Positions 25,253-35,324 of a stretch of DNA of 64,000 nucleotides are shown here, in pieces (positions within the stretch are counted from its first letter, which is position 1; every line of letters starts with the position of its first letter). Under the pieces are notes generated by a model that was given only the letters and a program-made list of their open reading frames with translations, made no database searches and was not told the origin of the DNA. The position numbers and the translations under genes were made by a program. Origin of the DNA: Tamarix chinensis (lineage: Eukaryota; Streptophyta; Magnoliopsida; Caryophyllales; Tamaricaceae); NCBI GenBank assembly GCA_030549775.1, contig CM060173.1:40620610-40684609 (forward strand), given 5' to 3'.

Positions 25253-25512
25253 GGTTTTAATAACGGTTCCTGAGAGAACCGTTATTAAAAGCTTCTGACT
25301 TTTGACAACGGTTCTAATATGAACCGTTATTAAATCCTCTTTTAATAACGCTTTACCTGAAACCGTTATTAAAACATCCGTCCAAAATTTAACGTTGCCC
25401 TTTTAATAACAGTTTTTAACTAAAACCGTTATCAAAACTCTCCCGCCCATTAATTTTCACGCGTTTGACAATGGTTGTCGAACTACCGTTATTAATGTCC
25501 CGTTATTATTTC
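25253..25512. repeat. Right subterminal repeats of the CACTA element
   Basis: About nine copies of TTTTAATAACGGTT / AACCGTTATTAAAA or close variants occur. Several are arranged as inverted pairs with 6-18-base loops (for example 25256-25290 and 25306-25335). They mirror the left cluster. Confidence 0.9.
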
Positions 25513-25534
25513 CTTTTTTCCTAGTAGTGCTAAT

Positions 25535-25675
25535 AGAAATAGAATAATGGTAATAGTAATAATAGTAATGACAATAATGATAAATGTGTTAGGTATAGTA
25601 AAACAATATTAACATAAGTACAATACTCACATAAGGTTGGATTAAGTAGTACTAACACTAATAGTGGTAATAACC

Positions 25676-25708
<33 letters not shown>

Positions 25709-25867
25709 CCAACACTAATGGTTAAGTATGATGAAAGCTCAGGTTTTGGAGGGATGATGGCCTTATAAGAAAATAACACATTTATGATAAAGAAATTAAT
25801 AATGATAATAATAATAGTAATAACAATAATAGTAATAATAATACTAACAAAAATAATAATAATAATG

Positions 25868-25903
<36 letters not shown>

Positions 25904-26115
25904 GAAATGTTAATAATAAAGGTAATGATATTAACTCGAAGTTAAGTATAATCAGGGTTAGGGTTGGAAGGGGTGATAGCATGATAACATTAAGGATAAT
26001 AAAGGATAATAATAAAAATGGTATTAGTTAATAATGATAATGATAATAATATAAAATAATAATAATAATAATAATAATGATGATAATGATAATAAGTATA
26101 ATAATACTAATATTA
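25535..26115. repeat. Degenerate (AAT)n tract in LTR copy A
   Basis: Nearly continuous AAT/GTAATA units are broken by unique islands near 25720 and 25930. Frames across it give only Leu/Ser runs. The CACTA element inserted at its left edge. Confidence 0.9.
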
Positions 26116-26149
26116 GTTAAAATTACTATAGGTGGCATAAATAAAGGTT

Positions 26150-27300
26150 TTAGGGTTCAGGTGAGTGGAAGACCACCTGAGGACGGTGGTGGTTCGGCAG
26201 CGGCGGCGGCGAGAGAGGTAAAGAGGGGGAAAGATGGAGGTGGAGGTTAGATGGGAGGAGGAAAATAAAAGTCTGAGGTTGGGGAAGAGTCAGCAGAGGA
26301 AGGGGCTGAAATGAGGGGTCTAGCAAGACAAAGGAGACAGCGCGCGGTGGCTGACGTGGCGGCTGAAAGAGGAGGTAGGTGGTGGAAGAAGGTGGAGGTT
26401 GGTGGAAGAGGAGGCAGGGAGCAAGGGGGTATGGGAAGGTAGGGGACCTACTGGTTGTATTGGGGGGTGGCAGGGTGGCTGGTTGCGGCGGAGGAGGCGG
26501 CGGCGGTTTTTTTTGGGCAGGGGCCTTCGCCTGATTGTGGTGGCTCGTGTGGGGCAGGAAAGGCAGCGGCAGTTGGTTGATTGCATGGGGGTGGCGCAAG
26601 GAGGATTTTGGTGGGTAGCTGTGATCTCGGTGGTGGCTGGCGGCGGCAGAAACGGCGTCTGTTCTAGTGGCGGCGAGGCAGGGTTTCAGCAAGGTTCAGA
26701 GGGAAGGACTTGTTGTGGCCGTTCGGGAGGTGGTGTTTATAGGCCATGGGGGGGAGGAAAACGACGAAGGGAATGGGGTGGCACGCAGGGCAAGCACGGC
26801 AGGTGGCCGGCTAGCGGTGGTAGCGTCATGTGCCCTGCGGTTTTGCAAGGTACGTTTGGCCATTTTTTGGAAAAAGGAAGGGGTAGCAGGACGCGTGAGG
26901 GAGTGCTGGGTCAAATTGGGGAAGAAAGGGACGGAAATGGCAGAGGGAGGACGGCCGGATGGCAGGTGGCTGTCGGCAGGTGGCAGGCCGCAAGTTGCAG
27001 GCCTGCACGGGGGAACAAGACGACCTCTGGACCGGCGGTCCAGGAGGAAAGGAAAGGGAAGGGGAACCGGTCGCGCGGCGGCGGTTATTTCCCCCATTAA
27101 TGAAACGCGACGTTTTGGGAACTTTTTGGGGAAAACACTGCGTCCTCGTCGGTCTGGAAACGGTTATTTTTTTCTTATTGTGACGCAGCGTTTTGGCGAC
27201 TTTAGCGTCAAAACGCAGCGTTTTGTTTCACGGGTGGTTGGGCTCGCTGGGCTGTGGGCGAGAAGAAGGAAGGAGAGGTAGGGTTGGGCCGGGCAACAAC
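26150..27300. other. GC-rich island in LTR copy A
   Basis: A sharp rise in GC, with GGCGGCGGCGG and GAGGAGG runs, stands in an otherwise AT-rich LTR. Long open frames exist on both strands (up to 233 codons). They overlap each other out of phase and encode low-complexity Gly/Arg or Pro/Ser sequence without a recognisable domain, as expected from stop-poor GC-rich DNA. The element-sense strand is the minus strand, where the island follows the AT-rich start of the LTR, as in copies B and C. A coding role is unlikely but not excluded. Confidence 0.6.
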
Positions 27301-29798
27301 TGGCAGAGAGAAAAAGGAAAAAGGAAAAAAAGGGAAAATAAAGGATTTATTTAGGGTTTTGGATTTTGCATAAATTATTTAGAATATTTTTGGGCTATTT
27401 ATAATATTAATATTTAGAAAACATTAAATTAACTCCTTTTTTGCTTAGTTTAGACTATTTTAGATAAATTTCCTTAACCTCCATGCTAATTAGGAAAAAA
27501 AACCCAAAGTTTCTTCCAATTAAATTCTTTATATTTTTCCTCTTAATTTACCTTAATTAATTCTCTACATTTTAATAAATGAATTTATATAATTGATTTT
27601 CGTAATAAATCCTTATTTGGCTATAATTTCAGAAATTAGGATTTTGGGGTATTTCACTATTTCACCCACCATGCTAGTACTAGTGCTAGTGCTAGTGCTA
27701 AAGGATGTTTTTCATGGATCTTCAATATCACCGCACTTAGTTTCCTAGACTAGGAGCACAAAAGATAACCAAACCATTCCTATGCATACTAGGAAGACCT
27801 CTAAGATTCCATTATCAAATTCTAAATATCAAACTAATTGGGTGTTTTTAATGTTGACACCAAATAATAACCAAGGCATATAAGACATCAAATTGGGTGT
27901 TTCAAGGGAATACCAAGCTCAGCCGAATAAGGCACCATAACATTATCATTTTGATCCAAATTAAATTTAGCTTAAACATGGTTGAAATTATGGTGAAGAT
28001 GATGTAATTATATAGAACCATTAATATAGAAGATCCAAAGGAAGAACATTAGATAACAAGCAAAAATTAAGTAGACCATTAGATTAGATTGTGGGACTTG
28101 TCGACTGGTATGGTCATACTATACTTGAATAAAAAATAAAACAAAGGGACCAATTGATTTGTTGGTTCTAATGGTTGACTATTCATGGGAGACCAGTCGA
28201 TCTATTTAACAAAATCGTTTAAAGGGTCTAAGTATAGACCAGGCCACTCAAGTCACAAGGAAACTGGTATCTAGGTTTAACAAACTGATAAACTACCCAT
28301 AAGAACCAATAAATTGTTCTTACGATCAACCGATCAAAATTTTCAAACCAAACAACTATTCTCACAACCAGTCAATTCTTTCAACAAATTGATCGACTAG
28401 TCAAGGTAAAACAACACTTACAACTATGATCCAATTAGCAAAACATCACTAAATTTTACCATATTAATCCTATCATGATTCTATGTTATAAAATACATAA
28501 CAAACATACTCCTCATATGAATTGACATAGAACATGATAGGGATCAATACTCAATAATATCATGCTTAAAGCTCACCATCTCCATAAATTCATAAGTTAA
28601 AATATGGCAACACGCTCAAAATTAAGAAATCAACATATTATATAAGCATCACAAAATATACCAGGCACTCAAAACCACAGGAAAAAAACACAAGACCTTT
28701 TTTATATTGGAGATAAGAATGCCTTACCTTAAATAAAACCATCTAGTACAAATCTCCTACTTGATATCTATCTAGTAGGACCTCTATTCCTAGGAGAATC
28801 AAAAGCCAAGACCATTAAAACTCTAATAAAATCTAATAATAATAATAACAATAAGAAGAAGAAGAGAATCTTCAACCTTTCTAAACCTTAATCCTTCATT
28901 TCTTATGAGACTAAGGGATAACTAAATCTAATATTAGAAGAATAAAAGAGAAATAATTCTCTAGTAAGGAAGGAAGAAAACAAAAGCAAGCCTCTACATT
29001 ATCAATAGAGAGGAAATAGGAAGAAAAATAGAGAATACTCACCACTTAGAAAATTTCACTAAGGGAGAGGAAGAAGAGAGCAAGAAAAATAAGTAAGAAA
29101 TGAAAAAGAATTAGGAATAGAGAGTTTAGGAGATAGATCTTGTCAAAATCCATGTGTGTGTGTATGTGTGTGTGTATGTGACAGAGAGAGAGAGAGAAGA
29201 CTAGTATCTTTGAGTGTCAGCAACCAAGATGTAAGAAAATATGTGATGGAGTGAGGGAGGTTGTGTGTAGTAACGAGAGAACAATTGTAGAAGGTCAGAA
29301 AGTCAAAAAGGATGGGAAAGAAGTCAAGCAGCCAGCTCAACTACCACAAGAGAGAGAGGAAACAAAGGGACAAGAGAGATGGTGAGATATACCTCAAAAA
29401 GTGCTTTTTGGAGAAATTTAACTAAATGAAATCATAGAATGATCAAAAGGATATAAAAATAATCTCAAAGCACTAAAATAAGCTCATTAGCATAAATACA
29501 TTCTAATAAAAAGTTTTCATAAACATTATAAAGAGATTAGAATCAAAATTAGGAAAAAGATATAAAATTATAAGATAACTAGATGATTAGTTTGAGCAAA
29601 CTAGTTGAATGGTTCATCAAGAATAAAATTGTCAATGTTTAAGCATACTAATTCATTAGTTAGGTAAACCAATCAATCGTTGCATCTAAAGTTCAAATTT
29701 TTAATTGAATTTCAATCCCTTTTCAAAACTTAAGCTATTTTATTTTATATTAACATAACTTTAAACACATTTTGAAGGATTTTAGGATGGGTTATACA

Positions 29799-29919
29799 CT
29801 CATCACCTAATTTAACATTTATATTATGCAAATATATAACTATAGGATTAAATTCATCATGATGAGATTTTAAAGATTGACCCTCACCTAATTTCAAATC
29901 ATAATGTCAACTCTTCAAC
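29799..29919 (-). pseudogene. copia-2 gag fragment (left of LTR copy B)
   Basis: The plus strand AAATTCATCATGATGAGATT and following bases align with 52770-52840 of the complete copia element, where the minus strand encodes gag residues around KLHELKLRKGQSLKSHLDEF. It continues on the other side of LTR copy B (34980). Its left edge meets the gypsy-1 5' LTR. Confidence 0.7.
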
Positions 29920-30769
29920 TGTAATACCCCGTATTTTTAAAATTCAAATTTATTAAGCTTAACGATTTTATTAGCGTAATTTGATGTAAATAATTAATTA
30001 TTCTAATTTCGTTTCGTTTTACAGATTTATCGATGATTTCGAATTCATAATTGAATGTAATTAATCATTGTCGTTGCGAACCATTCTAGACAAATTCGTT
30101 CACGACAGTGATTTTATTATATTCTTATGATTTCGATCTTCGGTTAAAAATATATATTCCCGTTCTTTCTCGTATTTTGGGTTTTAATATTTTTAATTCG
30201 TTTTTTATTATATCTTCGGCATGTGTTTACGACCTTGTTTTAAAGTTATATTTCGTTAATGAAATATATTATTTAATTATAGAATTTCTGTTTAAATATT
30301 TAAAATTATTTTAATAATTTTATCCGTAGAAAATATTTCCGACTTTAAATTTATTCATTTTCGGTAATCGTAATATTTTTGAAAAGTTTTTAATTAAAAA
30401 GATTTTTGGAGTTTAATTATGAATTTCTTTATGGAATTAAATTTCTTTCGTTTTATGCTTTTTGGTTTGCGGAAAAATCGATTTTGGAAATTATTTAAAT
30501 TAGTCTCGGTTTATTAGAATTTAATTTAAATATTTACTTTTATGCTTTTAAATATTATTTTGAGGTCTTATAATGTATTTCCGTAAATAATATAAATTTT
30601 TACGTACGTTGGTAAGTTTTTCCGAAAATGTTTCCGATGTTCTTTATATAGCTTTTTATTAATTTTAAGCCTTCGGATCCGTTCGAAATAATTTTCGTTA
30701 AATAAATTTTTGATAAAAGTCTTCCAATAATAAATTTTAAATATTTATTATTTTATATTGTGCTTGTAA

Positions 30770-30773
<4 letters not shown>

Positions 30774-30801
<28 letters not shown>
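30774..30801. repeat. Poly-A run (28 A)
   Basis: An uninterrupted A tract inside LTR copy B lies directly before the GC-rich island. Confidence 0.98.
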
Positions 30802-30803
<2 letters not shown>

Positions 30804-31195
30804 CGAGCCTATCGGGACCCCGAGCCCCTCTTCTTTTTTTTCTTTCTCTCTTCCCTTTCCCGGCTTCCTTTTCTCCCAGCCCCGACCCCCCTGGCCCTGC
30901 ACCTTGTCCCTGCCCCGAAACCCTAGCCGCCTCCTCCCGTCCTTTTTCCTCCGGCGACCGGCCTTCTCTTTCCTGCTCCTCCCTCGTCGGACCACTGCCG
31001 CAGCAACCACAGCAGCAGCCAGCGGCATCGCATGGACAGCAACAGCGACCGAAACGGCCACGCCCAGCAGCAGCAACCGCGCAGGTTGTGCCGCCACCGT
31101 CCGGCTCCGGCGAGCCTCGCTGACCACCGGCGAGCCGACTCCGTCCTCCGGCACAGCTTTCCCGACCTTCCCTTGCCTCGATTTGCCGGTTTTTC
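30802..31195 (+). other. GC-rich island in LTR copy B
   Basis: This is CCTCC/CCGGCG-rich sequence with GC far above its flanks. It is open in several frames, with low-complexity translations on both strands. It is followed by TTTCCGAAAACCCTAATATATATA. It is the positional counterpart of 26150-27300 and 12235-13400. A transcribed leader or promoter-proximal region is a reasonable guess only. Confidence 0.6.
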
Positions 31196-31329
31196 GTTTG
31201 GTATAATTTCCGAAAACCCTAATATATATATTTGATTAATTGAGTATGGATTAGCTTATAAAAAGCCAAATTGATTGTTTGTTTATATATGTATGTGCTG
31301 TAAGATTGATTTGGATAGGTTAATTGTGT

Positions 31330-32300
31330 GATTGTGTTGGAATTTTGGAAAAATTGGATTTTTAGCTGGGTTATGCCCAAATTTTTCGGATCCGCCCGTT
31401 TTTGTGATTTCGGACAAATTGATTATACAATATGTTTTAAAATGTATCCAATTTCATTTTGGAACTATCAATTTGAGAAATTTATGCAGGTTTTATCGGA
31501 ATTTGATTCCTAGGTCAGATTTTGGATATAATAAAATTGGGTCGTATAATTGAGTCGTTTTGCTCAATTGATTTTATAATATTGTTTCAAATGTATTAAA
31601 TTTTATGTTAGAAGTGTTAATTTGGGAAAATCGTACGTAATCGACCGGAATTGGATTTTTAGGTCAAAAATCCCGCGGGTTTAAATTGGATTTTGTAATT
31701 GGGTTATTTTATTCAATTGACTATATAAATTATATTAGAATATGTTTAATTACATTTCTGAACCGTCAATTGGTATGTTTTGGCAATAATTGATCGGATT
31801 TGCGTTCCGGGTTCAAAAACCCTAATTGTGCTGAATTGGGTATTTCCTTTATTGATTTTGATCAATTGATTATTTGATATGTTATAAAATGTGTTTAATT
31901 GTATTTCTAAACATTCAATTTGATTAAATTTATAGAATTTTACCGAATTGCATTTTCGGGCCTAAAACCCTAGATTTTAAGTAAGATTACGAGATTGGGT
32001 ATTTGTATAATTGTTTTTCTAAAGTTAGATTTATAGAAGTAGTTGAAATGATCCTAATTGCTTTCTAATACCTTTAATTGTAATAAATTGATTTGAATTA
32101 CTTGAGTTGTGTCATGGGCTTTAAAACCCTAATTTTTAAAAATGGATTGTTTGGAATTGGTTAATTGGAAGATTGTTTTGTTGAAATTTGATTATCTGGA
32201 TTTATCTAAAATTAGTTTAATTGTATTTTAAAACTATCAATTTGAGGTAATCAAAGTAATTTGGTCCATTCGTAGTTAGGCATTTAAAACCCTAATCTTC
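31330..32300 (+). repeat. 149-base tandem repeat, about six diverged units
   Basis: Unit landmarks AATTGA(T/C)T occur at 31417, 31566, 31715 and 31864, spaced exactly 149 bases, with later, looser units near 32009 and 32160. Each unit also carries a TCAATTTGA-like box, ATCGGAATTTG-like sequence and a final AACCCTA- or AGGTCA-containing stretch. The array lies inside LTR copy B downstream of the GC island. Confidence 0.85.
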
Positions 32301-33139
32301 GGGGATGATTTTGTAGAAGTAATTTTGCTATGTGTAGTTTATCTAATCGATCTCTATCTTTGGGTTTTACATCATTTAAATTATGCTTTAACCTAATCGG
32401 TTGGGTTTTGATTCTATGTAAATTGGTTGGATTACTTATTTAGTTGTAAAACCTAATAAATAAGTTATTTTCGATAAATTAACCTATGATTGCTTATTCT
32501 TCTCGGGTTTCCAAACTAATTTGAAATGTCCTAAGTGTGTTTGTATTAATCTGTTTTGATTTATATTTAATCTTAAATCTTAATAGAGCTATGCTTTTAA
32601 GTCCTAAGTTTTGGACACATTTTCCAAGAAAAATAGTTTGTGTCTCTTTGTATCGATTAAATTATAATAATGGAAATTATTGATTGATAGGATAGTTTCT
32701 AATTTAGTTTTCGATTTCTATCGGGTCTAGGAAAGCTTTCTCGTGGACCCACGAACTAGGGATCTCTTTCCCTCTTATAGGTGAACCGGGTCAAACCCCA
32801 GGAGGTGTAGGAGCGTGCTCCAAGCCCAGCGCCGATTTAGGTAAGGATGTAACTAAGGATCTTGTGTGCTCTGCATGTTTTAAGTGTCTTATATGCTTTG
32901 TACAATTGGGTGTTATAATATGTATACTATATGCTTGTTTGTGAAGCGCTGCATGGATCCGAGGTACGTCCCCGTATCCTAGTCTTCGTGTACTAATCTG
33001 TTGTGGTACAAGTGTGATGTGTTGTGATATGGTGTGATGTGACGTGACCCCTACGTCATGTAGGTTGGGTTATGTGAGGGAGTGTGGTGAAGTGGGGGAC
33101 TTGAAAAAGAAAAATACGAGGTTAGAATGACCGAAGGTG

Positions 33140-33600
33140 GTATTAGGGTTTATATGGTTGTATTTATAATTACTTGGTGGTATTAAATACTTATGGTGGT
33201 ATTAGGGTTTGCAAGGTGGTATTAGAGTTTATATGGTTGTATTTATGATTACTTGGTGGTATTAAATACTTATGGTGGTATTAGGGTTTGCAAGGTGGTA
33301 TTAGGGTTTATATGGTTGTATTTATGATTACTTGGTGGTATTAATGACTTATGGTGGTATTAGGGTTGCAAGGTGGTATTAGGGTTTATGTAGTGGTATT
33401 AATGATTACTTGGTGGTGTAAATGGCTCATGGTGGTATTAGGGTTTGCAAGGTGGTATTAGGGTTTATATGGTTGTATTTATGATCACTTGGTGGTATTA
33501 ATGACTTATGGTGGTATTAGGGTTGCAAGGTGGTATTAGGGTTTATGTAGTGGTATTAATGATTACTTGGTGGTGTAAATGGCTCATGGTGGTATTAGGG
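33140..33600 (+). repeat. 79-base minisatellite (GGTGGTATTAGGGTTT)
   Basis: The marker GCAAGGTGGTATTAG recurs at 33211, 33290, 33368, 33447 and 33524, giving a period of 77-79 bases. Within each unit, sub-units of GGTGGTATTAGGGTTT repeat two to four times, so it is a higher-order array. Confidence 0.9.
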
Positions 33601-33869
33601 TTTTCATGATGGTATTATGGTTGTTATAGACAAATGAGGTTAAGAAGGGTTAACCATGGCTTGGTGTGGACAATCATGGTCCGTATGGCTGTTTAGAGTT
33701 GTTTGGTGTTATTATGTGTACTATTGAGTAAAGTATAGTTATGAATGTGGAATTTTACCGTTTGTTATTATGTGTAAGAATGTAATGAATGATTTATGCA
33801 TGTCAAGGACATTATGTGATTCAATAAGACACGAATAAGACATTAATCACGTAAAGCGAAAGATGTTGA

Positions 33870-34250
33870 GCCCGACCCAGTCCGTTCCACCGGTTAGAAT
33901 AGTGGCCAGAGGCGTTTTGCCCTGGGTGTTGATTTCCGGTCCACCGGCTATAATAGTGGCCAGAGGCGTTCTGCCCTGGGTGTGTATTTCCGGTCCACCG
34001 GCTATAATAGTGGGGGATTCGGGCTCGACAGACTCAAACGAATAAGTTAACCCACGGGAAAGATACTAATCACTTACAGTGGAACACCATGTAAGTGCGG
34101 GGCCAGTCCGTTCCACCGGTTAGAATAGTGGCCAGCGGCGTTTGCCCTGGGTGTTGTTTTCCGGTCCACCGGCTATAATAGTGGCCAGAGGCTTTGAGCC
34201 CTGGGTGTTGATTTCCGGTCCACCGGCTATAATAGTGGGGTCCCCGTGCT
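33870..34250 (+). repeat. TATAATAGTGG module arrays in LTR copy B
   Basis: Two blocks of three units each. The unit is GGTCCACCGGCTATAATAGTGG followed by CCAGAGGCGTTCTGCCCTGG and GTGTTGATTTCC. Blocks are opened by ATTAATCACGTAAAGCGAAA and ACTAATCACTTACAGTGGAA. Confidence 0.92.
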
Positions 34251-34979
34251 TACAGGGTTAAATGAAGAATGTGTGAAAAGAGATTATTCTCATAATAAGA
34301 AATAACGGACATTGTATGAGCATGATTCAGCTTTCCGCTTACTTATCCTGATGTATGGCTGACGTACTGAGCATGTATCTTGTGTATTATTGCATGTTGC
34401 TGTTATGATCGTGTGTGATTGTATGCTTGGCCTTAGCGCCTACGCCTTACTCAGTACTGGACCCGTACTGATACTACACTGGTTGAATGGGTCCTGTGAT
34501 GATCCACCGATGGTGGGGAGCAGACCTTTGATGCAGGTCTTGATCAATTACTAAGTTGGGGTGGAAGGCTGGATATGAGTGAGTAAGTGGTCCGGATAAT
34601 TACCTTCGAAAATCGCGTGATTTAATCGTATTTGTCTTTAGAGGATACAAATGTCGTATTTAACTTTTTAAGGGTTTTATCGTACCTTGCGATTTCGTTA
34701 TTTCAAGTATTCTGATATATGGACATTTTAAATTGTATTTCGGAATGTAATTTTTACCTTCGCACTCTGATTTATAGAATTCGTGTTTTATGAATGGTTT
34801 GTTCTGGTTTTATTTCTTTCTAGCCTTAGCGCTTGGTATCGGATCGGTAGTTATGGATCGATCTGGTACTAAGTGTGGCGGTAATGCCCCCGGATTTACG
34901 GTTTTAATTTTCCTGCTTCCGCTAAAACTCTGATTTAAACGAAATTTTTCAGTAGTAAATTTGGGGGTGTTACATCAAC

Positions 34980-35310
34980 AACATACTATTTGCCACAAAT
35001 GTTGTCATATACAAGGATTCCAACTTCAACCACAAAGTATAAATAATTGTCTCCTTGACAACTTCTTATAAAATCTCATTTAATAAACACAATTGTGTGG
35101 TGGACAAATGCCAAATCAATATCCCTAAAATCCTTATGATGCATCGTATCTAGCTTGCCCACTTTCCCAAATACTGCCTTCTCTAATCTATTATGAACAA
35201 AGGATCACCTTTATCTTCAATTTCCATAACCCAAAGTTGATAGAATGATCAAATGTATCAACTTCAAAACTTATAAATTACATCCTGATGCAAATTTATC
35301 ACACACCCAA
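34980..35310 (-). pseudogene. copia-2 gag, amino-terminal part
   Basis: The minus strand aligns with 52850-53160, the start of gag in the complete copia element. An example is the shared plus-strand CTTCAATTTCCATAACCCAAAGTT near 35215, which corresponds to CTTCAATTTCCATCATCCAAAGTT at about 53080. Frameshifts break it. It is followed by the primer site and LTR. Confidence 0.7.
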
Positions 35311-35322
35311 GCACTGATACCA
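35311..35322 (-). other. copia-2 primer-binding site
   Basis: The minus strand reads TGGTATCAGTGC, 11 of 12 bases of the initiator-methionine tRNA site. It lies two bases from the LTR edge at 35325. Confidence 0.8.
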
Positions 35323-35324
35323 AT

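Larger units (their letters stand above)
20348..25529 (-). mobile_element. CACTA (En/Spm-type) DNA transposon, 5182 bp
   Basis: The left end is CACTACCCCAAAAAGTAG and the right end is the inverse, ...TTTTTTCCTAGTAGTG. It is flanked by a perfect 3-base duplication, CTA (20345-20347 and 25530-25532), diagnostic of CACTA transposons. Both ends carry clusters of subterminal AACCGTTATTAAAA repeats in both orientations. The only recognisable gene is a minus-strand transposase_24/Ulp1 fusion relic. No TNP2-type DDE transposase was seen, so the element was probably non-autonomous or has lost that gene. It sits inside solo LTR copy A. Confidence 0.92.
17330..27656 (-). mobile_element. 5-kb LTR family, copy A (solo LTR, holds the CACTA element)
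   Basis: The plus-strand left end is TGTAACACCCCC at 17330 and the right end is GGGGTATTTCA at 27656. It is flanked by perfect CTATT duplications (17325-17329 and 27657-27661). Removing the CACTA element and its 3-base duplication leaves about 5142 bases, close to copy B (5055). Its order on the minus strand matches copies B and C. No primer site, polypurine tract or gag-pol was found, which fits a solo LTR left by recombination between LTRs. It lies inside the 5' LTR of gypsy-1. Confidence 0.9.
16272..29798 (-). mobile_element. gypsy-1 5' LTR (about 3.2 kb net), split by LTR copy A
   Basis: On the minus strand the LTR starts TGTATAACCC at 29798 and ends near GGGCATTAGA at 16272. After subtracting copy A and its duplication (17330-27661), about 3195 bases remain, which matches the gypsy-2 LTRs (3266 and 3078). 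28230-29798 aligns with the truncated 3' LTR. The distal half (16272-17329 plus 27662-28230) carries two to three repeats of a ~180-base module containing GTGCCAAGGAGATTTTCT. A (TA)n(GA)n microsatellite lies at 16869-16902. Confidence 0.7.
29920..34974 (+). mobile_element. 5-kb LTR family, copy B (solo LTR, 5055 bp)
   Basis: It starts TGTAATACCCCG and ends GGGGGTGTTACA, with perfect 5-base duplications TCAAC at 29915-29919 and 34975-34979. It is the best-preserved copy: AT-rich start, 28-base poly-A (30774-30801), GC-rich island (30802-31195), a 149-base tandem repeat (31330-32300), a 79-base minisatellite (33140-33600), module arrays (33870-34250), CTTACTCAGTAC at about 34446, and the common end. 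No primer site or coding sequence was found. It splits copia-2 gag. Confidence 0.93.

Noticed and set aside
25782..25982. Poly-Leu frame resembling a membrane segment
   Set aside because: It is the translation of the degenerate (AAT)n tract on the minus strand.
26399..27281. Long overlapping open frames (up to 233 codons) on both strands
   Set aside because: They lie in the GC-rich island of LTR copy A, overlap out of phase and on opposite strands, and have low-complexity Gly/Arg or Pro/Ser composition with no domain. Stop-poor GC-rich DNA explains them.
6199..29803. CTCAT at both outer edges of gypsy-1 as a target-site duplication
   Set aside because: CTCAT precedes 6204 and follows 29798, but the 3' LTR is only half length, so 6204 is a truncation point. 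The left flank is gypsy-4 3' untranslated sequence, which itself has ATGCTCA, while the right flank is copia gag. The match is probably chance.
30753..31235. Frames of 133 and 148 codons near a poly-A run
   Set aside because: They start in a homopolymer (poly-Lys or poly-Phe) and run through the GC-rich island of LTR copy B on both strands. No conserved domain.
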